From: Streptomyces himalayensis subsp. himalayensis
Lineage (GTDB): Bacteria > Actinomycetota > Actinomycetes > Streptomycetales > Streptomycetaceae
Direction: 5' to 3'
Length of the DNA: 64,000 nt
Assembly: GCF_013778455.1 (NCBI RefSeq)
Contig: NZ_JACEHE010000017.1
Location: 62,001 to 126,000, forward strand
Of the stretch, positions 42,626-50,218 are shown piece by piece. The notes under the pieces were generated by a model. The model was not told the origin of the DNA. It did no database searches and was given only the letters and a program-made list of their open reading frames with translations. Both the position numbers and the translations under genes were made by a program. Within the stretch, counting starts at the first letter, position 1. Each line of letters starts with the position of its first letter.

Positions 42626-44232
42626 ACGCCGCTCTGCCCGACGTCCCCGAGGTCCGTGTCGTCGGGCTCCCCCAGCTCACCTCCGGGTTCGACCTCGTCG
42701 AACGCCTGGACCTCGCCATGCACTTGAAGGTGCACGGCCCCCTCGAGCCGATGGGCGGCGAACAGCTCGCCTCGCTCGCGGAGCAGATCTCCCTGAAGGG
42801 CCGCGGCGGAGCGGGCTTCCCCTTCGCCAGGAAGCTGCGGGCGGTCGCGGAGTCGGCGATCCGCCGCGGCGTACGTCCCGTGGTGGTCGTGAACGGCAGC
42901 GAGGACGAGCCCGCCTGCCGCAAGGACACGGTGCTGATCAACCGCGCACCGCATCTGATCCTGGACGGCGCCCTTCTGGTCGCCGAGGCCTTGGGGGCCC
43001 GCACGCTCGTCGTCGGCGTGACCCGCAACTCCACCGAGGCGTCGATGCAGGCCGCTCTCACGGAACGCGGCCTGACCAACCGGCGGGGGGCGCCCCTCCG
43101 CGCGCGCGTGCAGCGCAATCCGGTGCGCATGGTGACAGGCGAGTCCTCGGCGCTCATCCGCTCGGCGGACGGCGGCCCGCCGTTGCCTCCCGGCCGCAAG
43201 GTGCGCGCTTCCGACAGCGGCGTCGGCGGCGCGCCCACGCTGCTGTCCAACGCCGAGACGTTCGCGCAGCTGGCGATCGCCGCGCGGATCGGCGCCGACC
43301 GCTACCGCAACACCGGCCTCCACGACGAGCCGGGCACGGTGATGCTGACCATCTCCGGCGCGGTCGCCCGCCCCATGGTCGTGGAGGTCCCCACAGGCGT
43401 TCCTCTCCGGTACGTGCTGCAGCTGGCCGGCGCGCCTCCGCTGCCCCAGGGCGTGCTCACCGGCGGCTACCACGGCAAATGGCTGGACGGTGCCGCCGTG
43501 CATGACGCGGTCGTCTCGCGTGCGTCGCTGGACGCTCTCGGGGGTGCGCTGGGCGCGGGCGCCATCCTGCCGATCGGCCCCGAAACCTGCCCGCTCGGCG
43601 AGTCGCTGCGGGTGGCGAACTGGCTCGCCGCGGAGAGCGCCGGACAGTGCGGCCCCTGCTACCTCGGCCTGCCCGCGGCGGCCCGGGGGCTCGCGGACAT
43701 CCTGAACGGCGGCGGCCCGGCGGCCCTGGAGGCCCTGCGCCAGGTCACCAAGGCCGTGAAGGGGCGCGGTGCGTGCAAGCACCCCGACGGCTCGGCAGCC
43801 TTCCTCGACTCCACCATCTCGGCGTTCACGGACGATCTCGCGGCACATGTCCTGGGCGGCGGCTGCGGCAGACCGGTCGCGGGTGTCCTGCCGCTCCAGG
43901 AGGAGGGAGCCGCGGGCGGAGGCGCCGGAAGCACAGCCGGTGACGCGCCGACCGGGCAGCGGCTCGCGGTCGACTGGACGCTGTGCCAGGGCCACGGCCT
44001 GTGCGCGGACATCGTCCCCGAACTCATCCAACTGGGTCCTGACGGCTTCCCGTCCGTCGCGGAGGCGTCGGTGCCGCAGTACTCGGCGGCACGCGCCATG
44101 CGGGCCGTGCGCCGCTGTCCCGCACTCGCGCTGCGGATCGAGGAGGAGCAGCCGCCTGCTCCGAGGCGCTCGAACCTGCCGGTACTGCCCCCGGGGGGGA
44201 GCCGACGGGCGCTCGGCAGCGGACGCGGCTGA
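42622..44232 (+). CDS. NuoF-like flavoprotein fused to a ferredoxin domain
   Basis: A 536-aa protein. Residues 45-330 match the NADH/FMN domain of NuoF: LKGRGGAGFPFARKL for FMN, VVVNGSEDEPACRKDT, then an SLBB segment (PMVVEVPTGVPLRYVLQLAG). The iron-sulfur part has GQCGPC (Cys343, Cys346) and GACKHPDG (Cys385). The usual first Cys of the NuoF motif is Ala here. A C-terminal ferredoxin domain (about 448-505) has CQGHGLC and RRCP (Cys455, 461, 499), as in 3Fe-4S ferredoxins. GTG 42622 has GGAGGC upstream and overlaps the cytochrome stop. It should pass electrons between NAD(P)H and the cytochrome. No nuoE or nuoG genes are nearby. Confidence 0.87.
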   Translation: MNAALPDVPEVRVVGLPQLTSGFDLVERLDLAMHLKVHGPLEPMGGEQLASLAEQISLKGRGGAGFPFARKLRAVAESAIRRGVRPVVVVNGSEDEPACRKDTVLINRAPHLILDGALLVAEALGARTLVVGVTRNSTEASMQAALTERGLTNRRGAPLRARVQRNPVRMVTGESSALIRSADGGPPLPPGRKVRASDSGVGGAPTLLSNAETFAQLAIAARIGADRYRNTGLHDEPGTVMLTISGAVARPMVVEVPTGVPLRYVLQLAGAPPLPQGVLTGGYHGKWLDGAAVHDAVVSRASLDALGGALGAGAILPIGPETCPLGESLRVANWLAAESAGQCGPCYLGLPAAARGLADILNGGGPAALEALRQVTKAVKGRGACKHPDGSAAFLDSTISAFTDDLAAHVLGGGCGRPVAGVLPLQEEGAAGGGAGSTAGDAPTGQRLAVDWTLCQGHGLCADIVPELIQLGPDGFPSVAEASVPQYSAARAMRAVRRCPALALRIEEEQPPAPRRSNLPVLPPGGSRRALGSGRG

Positions 44233-44440
44233 CGCGGGTCAAAGGCCCACAACGAAAGGTGCGTCACCCGATCCGGTGGCGCGCCTCTCATCTCCTCGGG
44301 CACTCGCGCCAGTTGCCCCCGCTTCCGGCTGGCGCTCCCGACGGACACAACCGCCCGCGCACTCTTCGGACAGCAACCTCGACCACCCCAAAGAGGGGGT
44401 GCGGGTGGCAAAGCCCCCGCAACGCGCGGCGAAGCCGCGC

Positions 44441-44494
44441 AAAAAACGACGAGGGCGACCCGATCCGCGCTTTCCGCGGACACAGGTCGCCCTC
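44441..44494 (-). terminator. Intrinsic terminator of tRNA-Ala copy 1
   Basis: On the transcript strand GAGGGCGACC and GGTCGCCCTC form a 10-bp stem with an inner CCGCG-GAAAG-CGCGG-type hairpin, followed by GTCGTTTTTT. It lies 8 bp after the tRNA 3' end. Confidence 0.9.
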
Positions 44495-44501
44495 GCACTC
44501 G

Positions 44502-44574
44502 TGGAGCTAAGGAGAATTGAACTCCTGACCTCCTGCATGCCATGCAGGCGCTCTACCAACTGAGCTATAGCCCC
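44502..44574 (-). tRNA. tRNA-Ala (GGC), copy 1
   Basis: The transcript begins GGGGCTATAGCTCAGTTGGT and folds into a full cloverleaf of 73 bases. The anticodon stem is CCTGC/GCAGG with loop ATGGCAT, so the anticodon is GGC (alanine). The acceptor stem GGGGCTA pairs with TAGCTCC and the discriminator is A. The T-loop GTTCAATTC is normal. CCA is not encoded. Confidence 0.97.
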
Positions 44575-44712
44575 TTGTGGCCACGCGGCTGAGCCGCGTA
44601 TCGACCGCGCCGCCCGGTTCCCCCGGCGGCTCCGCCAACATTACACGGTCCTCCCGGTGCATCACCAAATCGTTTCCGGGATGTACCAATAAGGCCGGTA
44701 CTGTCGGCCTTC

Positions 44713-45921
44713 GTGACCGTGATCGCGTTTCCCCGCACCCACCTCCGCGTGCCCGTGGCCGTCGGCGCCTGCCTGCTGTCCCTCACGGCCTTCTGCGTCG
44801 CGCAGCGCGTCGCCGACGTCTCGATGATCGATCTGATGGTCTACCGGGCCGAGGGCGAGGCGGTACGCGCGGGCGAGGACCTCTACGCGCTGCGCGCCAC
44901 CGACGCCCGCCTGCCCACCACCTACCCGCCGTTCGCAGCTCTGCTGTTCACGACGCTGACGCTTCTGGACACGGCGAGCATGCGGATGCTCGCAACGGCC
45001 GGGAACCTCGGTCTTCTCGTCACGTTCGTATGGCTCACTCTGCGGCTCGTCGGGCACGCGCGCGTGGCGGTCGCCTGGTGGACTGCGGCGCTCGCGGTCT
45101 GGTGCGAGCCGGTGTGGACGACGCTGCGGTACGGGCAGGTCAACCTGCTGCTGGCCGTACTGGTGCTGTGGGACCTGTCGCGGAGGGACAACCGCCGCTG
45201 GGCCGGTGCGGGCATCGGCGTCGCAGCGGCGATCAAACTCACACCCGCGCTGTTCATCGTCTTTCTGCTGCTGACGGGCGTCGTGGCGGCGGCACGGCAT
45301 GGCACCGGGCGGGCCTGGCTGCGGCACGCGTGCATGGCGGCCGCCTCGTTCGCCGGGGCGACGCTGCTGGCGGCCGTCGTCCTGCCGTACGACTCACGCC
45401 GTTTCTGGACGCGGATGGTCTTCGAGACGGGCCGGGTAGGACTCACCGAGGACACCGCCAACCAGTCGCTGCGCGGCGTCCTTGCGCGGCTTCTGCACAC
45501 CGGCGATCCCGGCGGCTGGTGGCCGGCGGCCGCCGCGGCCGCCGCGGCGGCGGGTCTGGCGGTCGCCGTGGCCGCCGCGCTGCGCGGCGAACGGGCCTGG
45601 GCCGCGACCGCCTGTGCCGCCACTGGTCTGCTGATCAGCCCCATCTCGTGGTCGCACCACTGGGTGTGGTGCGTGCCGATGGTGGTACTGCTCGGCAGCG
45701 AGGCGGCAGCCCGGGGTCACGGCAGCCGGGCATACCGGGCTGCGGCCGCCGTCCTGGGGCTGGTCTTCTGTTCGTACGCCCTGTGGTGGGTGCCGCACGG
45801 ACCGGGGAGGCCCGAACTGCACCAGGGTGGCTGGCAGTCGGCGCTGTCCGCGCTCTACGCGGCAGGCGCCTGCGCCTTTCTGGCCCTCACCGCGCTGAAG
45901 GTCACCAGGTGGCGGAGCTGA
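44713..45921 (+). CDS. GT87-family membrane mannosyltransferase (DUF2029)
   Basis: A polytopic membrane glycosyltransferase of 402 aa, probably using polyprenyl-phosphate-mannose to build lipomannan or a related cell-envelope polymer. There are about ten hydrophobic helices. The first extracytoplasmic loop has DVSMIDLMVYRAEGEAVRAG with an Asp as in GT-C catalytic loops, then LPTTYPPFAALLF and WTTLRYGQVNLLL, both typical of the family. SWSHHWVW occurs near residue 315. GTG 44713 is the start. Neighbouring genes give no further clue. It converges with the small zinc-ribbon gene. Confidence 0.9.
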   Translation: MTVIAFPRTHLRVPVAVGACLLSLTAFCVAQRVADVSMIDLMVYRAEGEAVRAGEDLYALRATDARLPTTYPPFAALLFTTLTLLDTASMRMLATAGNLGLLVTFVWLTLRLVGHARVAVAWWTAALAVWCEPVWTTLRYGQVNLLLAVLVLWDLSRRDNRRWAGAGIGVAAAIKLTPALFIVFLLLTGVVAAARHGTGRAWLRHACMAAASFAGATLLAAVVLPYDSRRFWTRMVFETGRVGLTEDTANQSLRGVLARLLHTGDPGGWWPAAAAAAAAAGLAVAVAAALRGERAWAATACAATGLLISPISWSHHWVWCVPMVVLLGSEAAARGHGSRAYRAAAAVLGLVFCSYALWWVPHGPGRPELHQGGWQSALSALYAAGACAFLALTALKVTRWRS

Positions 45922-45924
45922 AGG

Positions 45925-46158
45925 TCACGCGGTGGCGAACGAGTAGAACCGTTTGAGGGTGCAGTGCTCGTCGAGAAGCCGTCCGTAGATCGGCTCGCCC
46001 TCGAGCTCGCGGTACGTCTCGATCGGGTCGCCCTTTATGATCAGCGCCCGTGCGCATTCCTCGCACCAGTACTGGTAGTCGGGGTTGACCGGTTCCATGT
46101 CGCGGACGATCGGCGTGCCGCTGCCACACCAGTCGCACTTCCGCCTGTGTGCACCCAT
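45925..46158 (-). CDS. Small CxxC zinc-ribbon-like protein (77 aa)
   Basis: A conserved hypothetical protein. Two Cys pairs, CDWC and WCEEC, suggest a zinc site at about residues 8-35. The middle holds MEPVNPDYQYW and the C-terminus DPIETYRELEGEPIYGRLL. Function unknown. The ATG at 46158 lies three bases after the stop of the next small gene upstream, so they are surely co-transcribed. Confidence 0.8.
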   Translation of the reverse strand: MGAHRRKCDWCGSGTPIVRDMEPVNPDYQYWCEECARALIIKGDPIETYRELEGEPIYGRLLDEHCTLKRFYSFATA

Positions 46159-46161
46159 CTA

Positions 46162-46335
46162 TCAGCTCCAGCTGTGGCCGCAGGCCGTGCACACGAAGGA
46201 GACTCCGCCGTTGTCGCCGAGGACCTGGGCGACGTGGCCTGAGCCGCAGGAAGGGCAGTTGAGGAGTGTTGCGTCGTCCCCCATGTCCGCTACACCGAGG
46301 AGGCCGTAGTCCTCCTCGAGGATGCTCGCAGGCAT
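46162..46335 (-). CDS. Small zinc-ribbon protein (57 aa)
   Basis: The ATG at 46335 follows GGAGGGAGAGCGC. The 57 residues start MPASILEEDYGLLGVADMG and carry CPSCGSGH and CTACGHSWS, a clear two-knuckle zinc ribbon near the C-terminus. An acidic N-terminus of 25 residues precedes it. Together with the 77-aa gene right after it, it forms a two-gene unit of metal-binding small proteins. I do not know a function; nucleic-acid or protein binding is possible. Confidence 0.75.
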   Translation of the reverse strand: MPASILEEDYGLLGVADMGDDATLLNCPSCGSGHVAQVLGDNGGVSFVCTACGHSWS

Positions 46336-46422
46336 CGCGCTCTCCCTCCCGTCGGGCCACGCTCGGCGAAGGACGCAGCCCCCTTCCGGCCGTCCGATTC
46401 TGCCACGGCCGGAGCAATACGG

Positions 46423-46542
46423 TCAGCGACGCCTTCGTACCAGTCCGGACACGTTGCCGAGTAGGCCCGCCGTGGCCAGCGCGAACGCGCCCGGGGGAGC
46501 GCGTCCGACGATGTATACGCCCCCCGGCACCAAGTAACTCAC
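46423..46542 (-). CDS. Doubtful small hydrophobic ORF (39 aa)
   Basis: A frame from GTG at 46542 to TGA at 46423 encodes SYLVPGGVYIVGRAPPGAF, a hydrophobic stretch, and a basic end GLVRRRR. Third-position GC is about 77 percent, as in real genes here. There is no clear ribosome site, and I know no family. Listed as a possibility only. Confidence 0.25.
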   Translation of the reverse strand: MSYLVPGGVYIVGRAPPGAFALATAGLLGNVSGLVRRRR

Positions 46543-46675
46543 CCGATGAGGAAAAAGATCCCGCACCGTGATCGGTACGGGATCCACGACCCTCGACCCT
46601 CGCCGTACGGCAACCCCGACCGCCCCCAGGGGGGTGCGGGTGGCAAAGCCCCCGCAACGCGCGGCGAAGCCGCGC

Positions 46676-46729
46676 AAAAAACGACGAGGGCGACCAGGTC
46701 CGCGCTTTCCGCGGACACAGGTCGCCCTC
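46676..46729 (-). terminator. Intrinsic terminator of tRNA-Ala copy 2
   Basis: Same structure as at copy 1: GAGGGCGACC and GGTCGCCCTC pair over 10 bp, with an inner hairpin and GTCGTTTTTT after it, 7 bp beyond the tRNA 3' end. Confidence 0.9.
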
Positions 46730-46736
46730 GTACTCG

Positions 46737-46809
46737 TGGAGCTAAGGAGAATTGAACTCCTGACCTCCTGCATGCCATGCAGGCGCTCTACCAACTGAGC
46801 TATAGCCCC
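46737..46809 (-). tRNA. tRNA-Ala (GGC), copy 2
   Basis: Identical over all 73 bases to the tRNA at 44502-44574: anticodon GGC in loop ATGGCAT, acceptor GGGGCTA/TAGCTCC, discriminator A, no encoded CCA. Confidence 0.97.
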
Positions 46810-46935
46810 TCGTGGTCACGCGGCTGAGCCGCATGGTGTTTCGCCCCGCTCGGCGGGGCGAACAAGAAGAACTTTAGCCTGCGACCTGCCGGAAAGTGAA
46901 ATCCGGGTCCCGGCAGACACCGGGACCGGACGGCA

Positions 46936-47694
46936 TCAGTCGTCGTCGCCCAGCACCGGTTCCGGCAGCGTGCCGGCGTTGTGCTCGAGCAGCCGCCAGC
47001 CGCGGGCGCCCTCGCCCAGCACGGACCAGCAGCAGTTGGAGAGGCCGCCGAGCCCCTCCCAGTGGTGGGCCTCCAGGCCGAGCAGCCGCCCGATGGTCGT
47101 ACGGATCGTGCCGCCGTGGCTGACCACCACCAGCGTGCCGTCCTGCGGCAGCTTCTCGGCGTGACGCAGCACGACCGGGGCGGCGCGGTCGGCGACCTCG
47201 GTCTCCAGTTCGCCGCCGCCGCGGCGCACCGGCTCGCCGCGCTTCCACGCGGCGTACTGCTCGCCGAACCGCGCGATGATCTCGTTGTGGGTCAGACCCT
47301 GCCAGGCACCCGCGTAGGTCTCCCGCAGGCCCTCGTCCTGCGTCACCTCGAGCCCGGTGATCGCGGCCAGCTCGCGGGCCGTGTGGACCGCCCTGGTGAG
47401 GTCGGAGGCGACGATCGCGTGCGGCTTCAGCGAGGCCAGCAGCCGTGCGGCCCGGCGGGCCTGGCCGACGCCCGTCTCGGTCAGAGCGACGTCCGTGGTG
47501 CCCTGGAAGCGGCGCTCCAGGTTCCAGGAGGTCTGGCCGTGCCGCCAGAGGATGACCCGGCGGCCACGGCCGGAGTTCTGCGAAGGCTCGGGCTCAGGGC
47601 CCTGTGCGGCGGCCGCCACGCCGGCACTGTCGGATGCGGGCACACCGGCGCGCTCGGAAGCGGGCGCGCCGGCGCCCTGGGAGGTGCTGCTCAA
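46936..47694 (-). CDS. Histidine phosphatase family protein
   Basis: A 252-aa protein of the phosphoglycerate mutase-like superfamily. The catalytic signature LWRHGQTSWN (RHG) is near residue 50 and the second His is in VVSHGGTIRTTI (about 193). The catalytic Glu is in the LRETYAGAWQG segment. The first 45 residues are Ala/Gly/Pro-rich and probably disordered. The TTG start at 47694 overlaps the rsfS stop (TTGA). Position after rsfS is conserved in actinobacteria. Substrate unknown; some close relatives act on phosphorylated sugars or glucosyl-3-phosphoglycerate. Confidence 0.9.
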   Translation of the reverse strand: MSSTSQGAGAPASERAGVPASDSAGVAAAAQGPEPEPSQNSGRGRRVILWRHGQTSWNLERRFQGTTDVALTETGVGQARRAARLLASLKPHAIVASDLTRAVHTARELAAITGLEVTQDEGLRETYAGAWQGLTHNEIIARFGEQYAAWKRGEPVRRGGGELETEVADRAAPVVLRHAEKLPQDGTLVVVSHGGTIRTTIGRLLGLEAHHWEGLGGLSNCCWSVLGEGARGWRLLEHNAGTLPEPVLGDDD

Positions 47695-48146
47695 CGCAGC
47701 TCACCGCCCAGCTGGCGCAGCTCGGCGGCCTCCTCTGCGGCCAGCTGCTTGGCGTGCGCCTGGGCCTTCCCACGGGTGGCCTGCGCGTCGGCGGGCAGGG
47801 CGATCTCGGGGCAGTCCTTCCAGAGCCGCTCGAGGGCGTAGAAGACGCGCTCCTCGCTGTGCTGTACGTGCACCACGATGTCGACGTAGTCGAGCAGGAT
47901 CCAGCGTGCGTCACGGTCGCCCTCGCGGCGAACGGGCTTGGCGCCCAGCTCCTTGTTCAGCCGCTCCTCGATCTCGTCGACGATCGACTTGACCTGGCGG
48001 TCGTTGGGCGCGGAGGCCAGGAGGAAGGCGTCCGTGATCGACAGCACGTCGCTGACGTCGTACGCGATGACATCGTGCGCGAGCTTGTCGGCGGCCGCCT
48101 GGGCGGCGGTGGTGATGAGCTCGAGAGAGCGGTCCGTAGCGGTCAC
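47691..48146 (-). CDS. rsfS: Ribosomal silencing factor RsfS
   Basis: A 151-aa protein that binds ribosomal protein L14 and blocks subunit joining under starvation. Family segments: DVIAYDVSDVLSITDAFLLA, SAPNDRQVKSIVDEIEERL, REGDRDARWILLDYVDIVVH and YALERLW. The GTG at 48146 (VTATDRS) is the usual start; the frame continues 47 codons further without conservation. It lies between the LCP gene upstream and the histidine phosphatase downstream, the conserved nadD-LCP-rsfS order. Confidence 0.95.
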   Translation of the reverse strand: MTATDRSLELITTAAQAAADKLAHDVIAYDVSDVLSITDAFLLASAPNDRQVKSIVDEIEERLNKELGAKPVRREGDRDARWILLDYVDIVVHVQHSEERVFYALERLWKDCPEIALPADAQATRGKAQAHAKQLAAEEAAELRQLGGELR

Positions 48147-48334
48147 TACAAGGCTTTCCGTCGGCGGTCGGGAGGTCGTGCGGGGGCTGCGGTACCGCGC
48201 GGGGGCTCGCGGCCGGTCAGAGCGCCGGCCGCCGCCTCGCACAGGGCAGCACCTCAAGGGTCTCACGGACCGCGGACACCACCCCAAACGATTACCCGAT
48301 CACCGCTGGAGCCGCTGGCCCCGCGGGTCGGCCC

Positions 48335-48389
48335 GGCCTCCGCTCGTCAGCCCGTTCCGCAGGTCAGCCGGCCTCCGCTCGTCAGCCCG
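48335..48389 (-). repeat. 35-bp duplication across the LCP gene stop
   Basis: GGCCTCCGCTCGTCAGCCCG occurs at 48335-48354 and again at 48370-48389. The second copy covers the stop codon of the LCP gene (48382-48384), so the 3' end has been duplicated in tandem with a 35-bp period. Confidence 0.8.
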
Positions 48390-50202
48390 CCCCGCCGGTC
48401 GCGCCAGTCCCGCTGGTCGCGCTCGACGACTCGGCCTTGTAGTTCTGGCCGAGCACCACCGACACATCGGCGTTCGAGGCGGTCTTGCCCTTCTTCACGG
48501 CGCTCGTCGGCAGGCCCAGCGTCTTCGCGACCTCGACGGCGTCATCCTTCTGGTCCGCGTCCGCATAGACGACCTGCGACAACGCCTGGGCGACGGAGCC
48601 GGTGCCGCTGTCGACGAAGGTGTAGCCGCCGTTGAGCAGGACGACCCGGGCCTTTTCCTTGGCGTCCTTGCTGCCCGTGGCGTTCTTGACGCCGACCCGG
48701 ACGGCCGCGCCCTCCTCGGGGCTCTTCACGGTGCCGCCGAGCACATCCTTGACCACGCTGTCGGTGGCCTGCTCGCTCAGCGTGCCGTCCTGCTGCACGG
48801 GCAGCAGCGCGGTCCTGTAGTCGCCCCCCTTGGCGAGATCCGAGAGCTTGGCGAGGAAGGCGCCCAGGTCCTTGTCGTTCAGCGAGGGATCGAGGATCTG
48901 GGCGAGCGACTGCACGGTGGTCGTGGCGGCCTGGGTGTCGGACGACATCTTGCGCAGTACGCCGAGCATGACCTGCCCGAAGCGCTGCAGCTGCGCGGTC
49001 TCGGGCTCTCCGGACGCCCGGTAGGTGGCGTACGCGACGGCCATCGGGCCGCTCAGCGTCTGGTCCTCGCCCTTCTTCACGAGGGGCGAGGCGCCCTTCT
49101 TGCCCTTCTCGTCCGGATCCGGCACGTCGGCGTTGGTGTCGATGTCAATGTTGCCGACCAGCTCGACGAGGTTGTTGAGGTAGGGGGTGTCGAGCCGCCA
49201 GGTGCCCTCGATCTCCGTGCCGAGCAGGGTGTCGAGGGACTCGCGCGTACCGTCCGAGCCGTCGTCGTCGACCGACTTCGCCAGCGTGCTGGTGGTGCCG
49301 TCGTCGTCCGTCAGCGCGAGGGAGTTGGGCAGCAGGACGGTGGTGCCCTGCTTGGTCGTGGTGTTGTCGACGAGCAGCGCCGTGGAGGTGCCGCCCTTCT
49401 TGGTGTTGTGGAGGTGGACGACGATCACGTCGCGGTTCTGGGCTCCCGCCGCGGCCGTGCCGCCCCCCTTCGTCTCGGCGGACATGCCGGGCAGCTTGCC
49501 CGCGTACCAGAGGTAGCCCACTCCACCGACGGCGACCAGCGCGAGCACGACGACCAGGGCGACCATGCGGTTGCGTCCGCGGCGCCGTGCCTCCTCGCGC
49601 CGCTCTGTGCGGCTCTCGGTGAACTTCAGCCAGTCGATGACGTCTTCGGAGTTCTCGTCCGGCTCCTCCACGAAGGAGAACTGCCCGGTGTGGTACTCGC
49701 GGTCCTCACGCGGCCCGGACTCCGGCGTCGGCCGGCCCTGCTGCGGGATGTAGGCGGTCTGCTCGGCGGTACGCGCGGCTCCCCGCGGCTCCACACGCGG
49801 CTGCGGACCGGTGCCGGAGGCCCGCCCGTACGGGTCGTACGCGGCGGCAGAGGGGCCCGCGTTGCCGGGACCGGCGGACCCGTACGGATCGTAGGAGCCG
49901 TACGGGGAAACGGGCGGCTGCTGGCCGGTCGACGCCGGGTCGTAGGGCGGGACGGGCGGCTGCTGGCCGGTCGACGCCGCGTCGTACGACGGGGTGGGCG
50001 GCTGCTGGCCTGTGGCGTACGGGTCGTAGCCGTAGCCCTGCGGCTGCCCTGAACCGTACGAACCGTAGCCCTGCGGGGGAACCTGTGGTGGTTGCGGGGG
50101 CACCTGCCGGTAGACCGGCTGCCCGAACTCGTCGTAGCCCACGAGCTCGTACTGGTCGCCGTGGCCCCCGCCCGCCGCGTACCCGTCGTATCGGTCGTTC
50201 AC
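48382..50202 (-). CDS. pdtA: LytR-CpsA-Psr (LCP) protein, PdtA-like wall glycopolymer transferase
   Basis: A 606-aa membrane protein that would attach polydiglycosylphosphate-type wall polymer to peptidoglycan. The cytoplasmic N-terminus (1-215) is Gln/Pro/Tyr/Gly-rich with 15-residue repeats (TGQQPPVPPYDPAS). One membrane helix follows (MVALVVVLALVAVGGVGYLW, about 220-240). The LCP domain has TTVLLPNSLALTDDDG and ELVGNIDIDTNADVP. A LytR C-terminal domain (VRVGVKNATGSK, VVLLNGGYTFVDSG) ends it. S. coelicolor SCO2578 (PdtA), in the same gene context, is needed for proper sporulation. GTG 50202 with GAGAGGGG upstream, 16 bp after nadD. Confidence 0.87.
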   Translation of the reverse strand: MNDRYDGYAAGGGHGDQYELVGYDEFGQPVYRQVPPQPPQVPPQGYGSYGSGQPQGYGYDPYATGQQPPTPSYDAASTGQQPPVPPYDPASTGQQPPVSPYGSYDPYGSAGPGNAGPSAAAYDPYGRASGTGPQPRVEPRGAARTAEQTAYIPQQGRPTPESGPREDREYHTGQFSFVEEPDENSEDVIDWLKFTESRTERREEARRRGRNRMVALVVVLALVAVGGVGYLWYAGKLPGMSAETKGGGTAAAGAQNRDVIVVHLHNTKKGGTSTALLVDNTTTKQGTTVLLPNSLALTDDDGTTSTLAKSVDDDGSDGTRESLDTLLGTEIEGTWRLDTPYLNNLVELVGNIDIDTNADVPDPDEKGKKGASPLVKKGEDQTLSGPMAVAYATYRASGEPETAQLQRFGQVMLGVLRKMSSDTQAATTTVQSLAQILDPSLNDKDLGAFLAKLSDLAKGGDYRTALLPVQQDGTLSEQATDSVVKDVLGGTVKSPEEGAAVRVGVKNATGSKDAKEKARVVLLNGGYTFVDSGTGSVAQALSQVVYADADQKDDAVEVAKTLGLPTSAVKKGKTASNADVSVVLGQNYKAESSSATSGTGATGGAG

Positions 50203-50218
50203 CGGTGCCCCTCTCGGC

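Larger units (their letters stand above)
44396..44597. repeat. 202-bp direct repeat carrying tRNA-Ala, copy 1
   Basis: Nearly identical to 46631-46832, including the tRNA, its terminator, a GCGCGGC-GAA-GCCGCGC hairpin and the flanking CGCGGCTGAGCCGC. Only a handful of bases differ. The duplication lies 2.2 kb apart on either side of the GT87 and zinc-ribbon genes. Confidence 0.92.
46631..46832. repeat. 202-bp direct repeat carrying tRNA-Ala, copy 2
   Basis: Near-identical to 44396-44597. The differences are outside the tRNA, for example AGGT for CGAT in the terminator loop and CTCGT for CTTGT just beyond the tRNA 5' end. Same orientation as copy 1. Confidence 0.92.

Noticed and set aside
44239..44559. 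ORF with MVERLHGMQEVRSSILLSS overlapping tRNA-Ala copy 1, and its twin at 46423-46794.
   Set aside because: It is the tRNA and flanking repeat read as protein; both copies give the same peptide because the DNA is duplicated.
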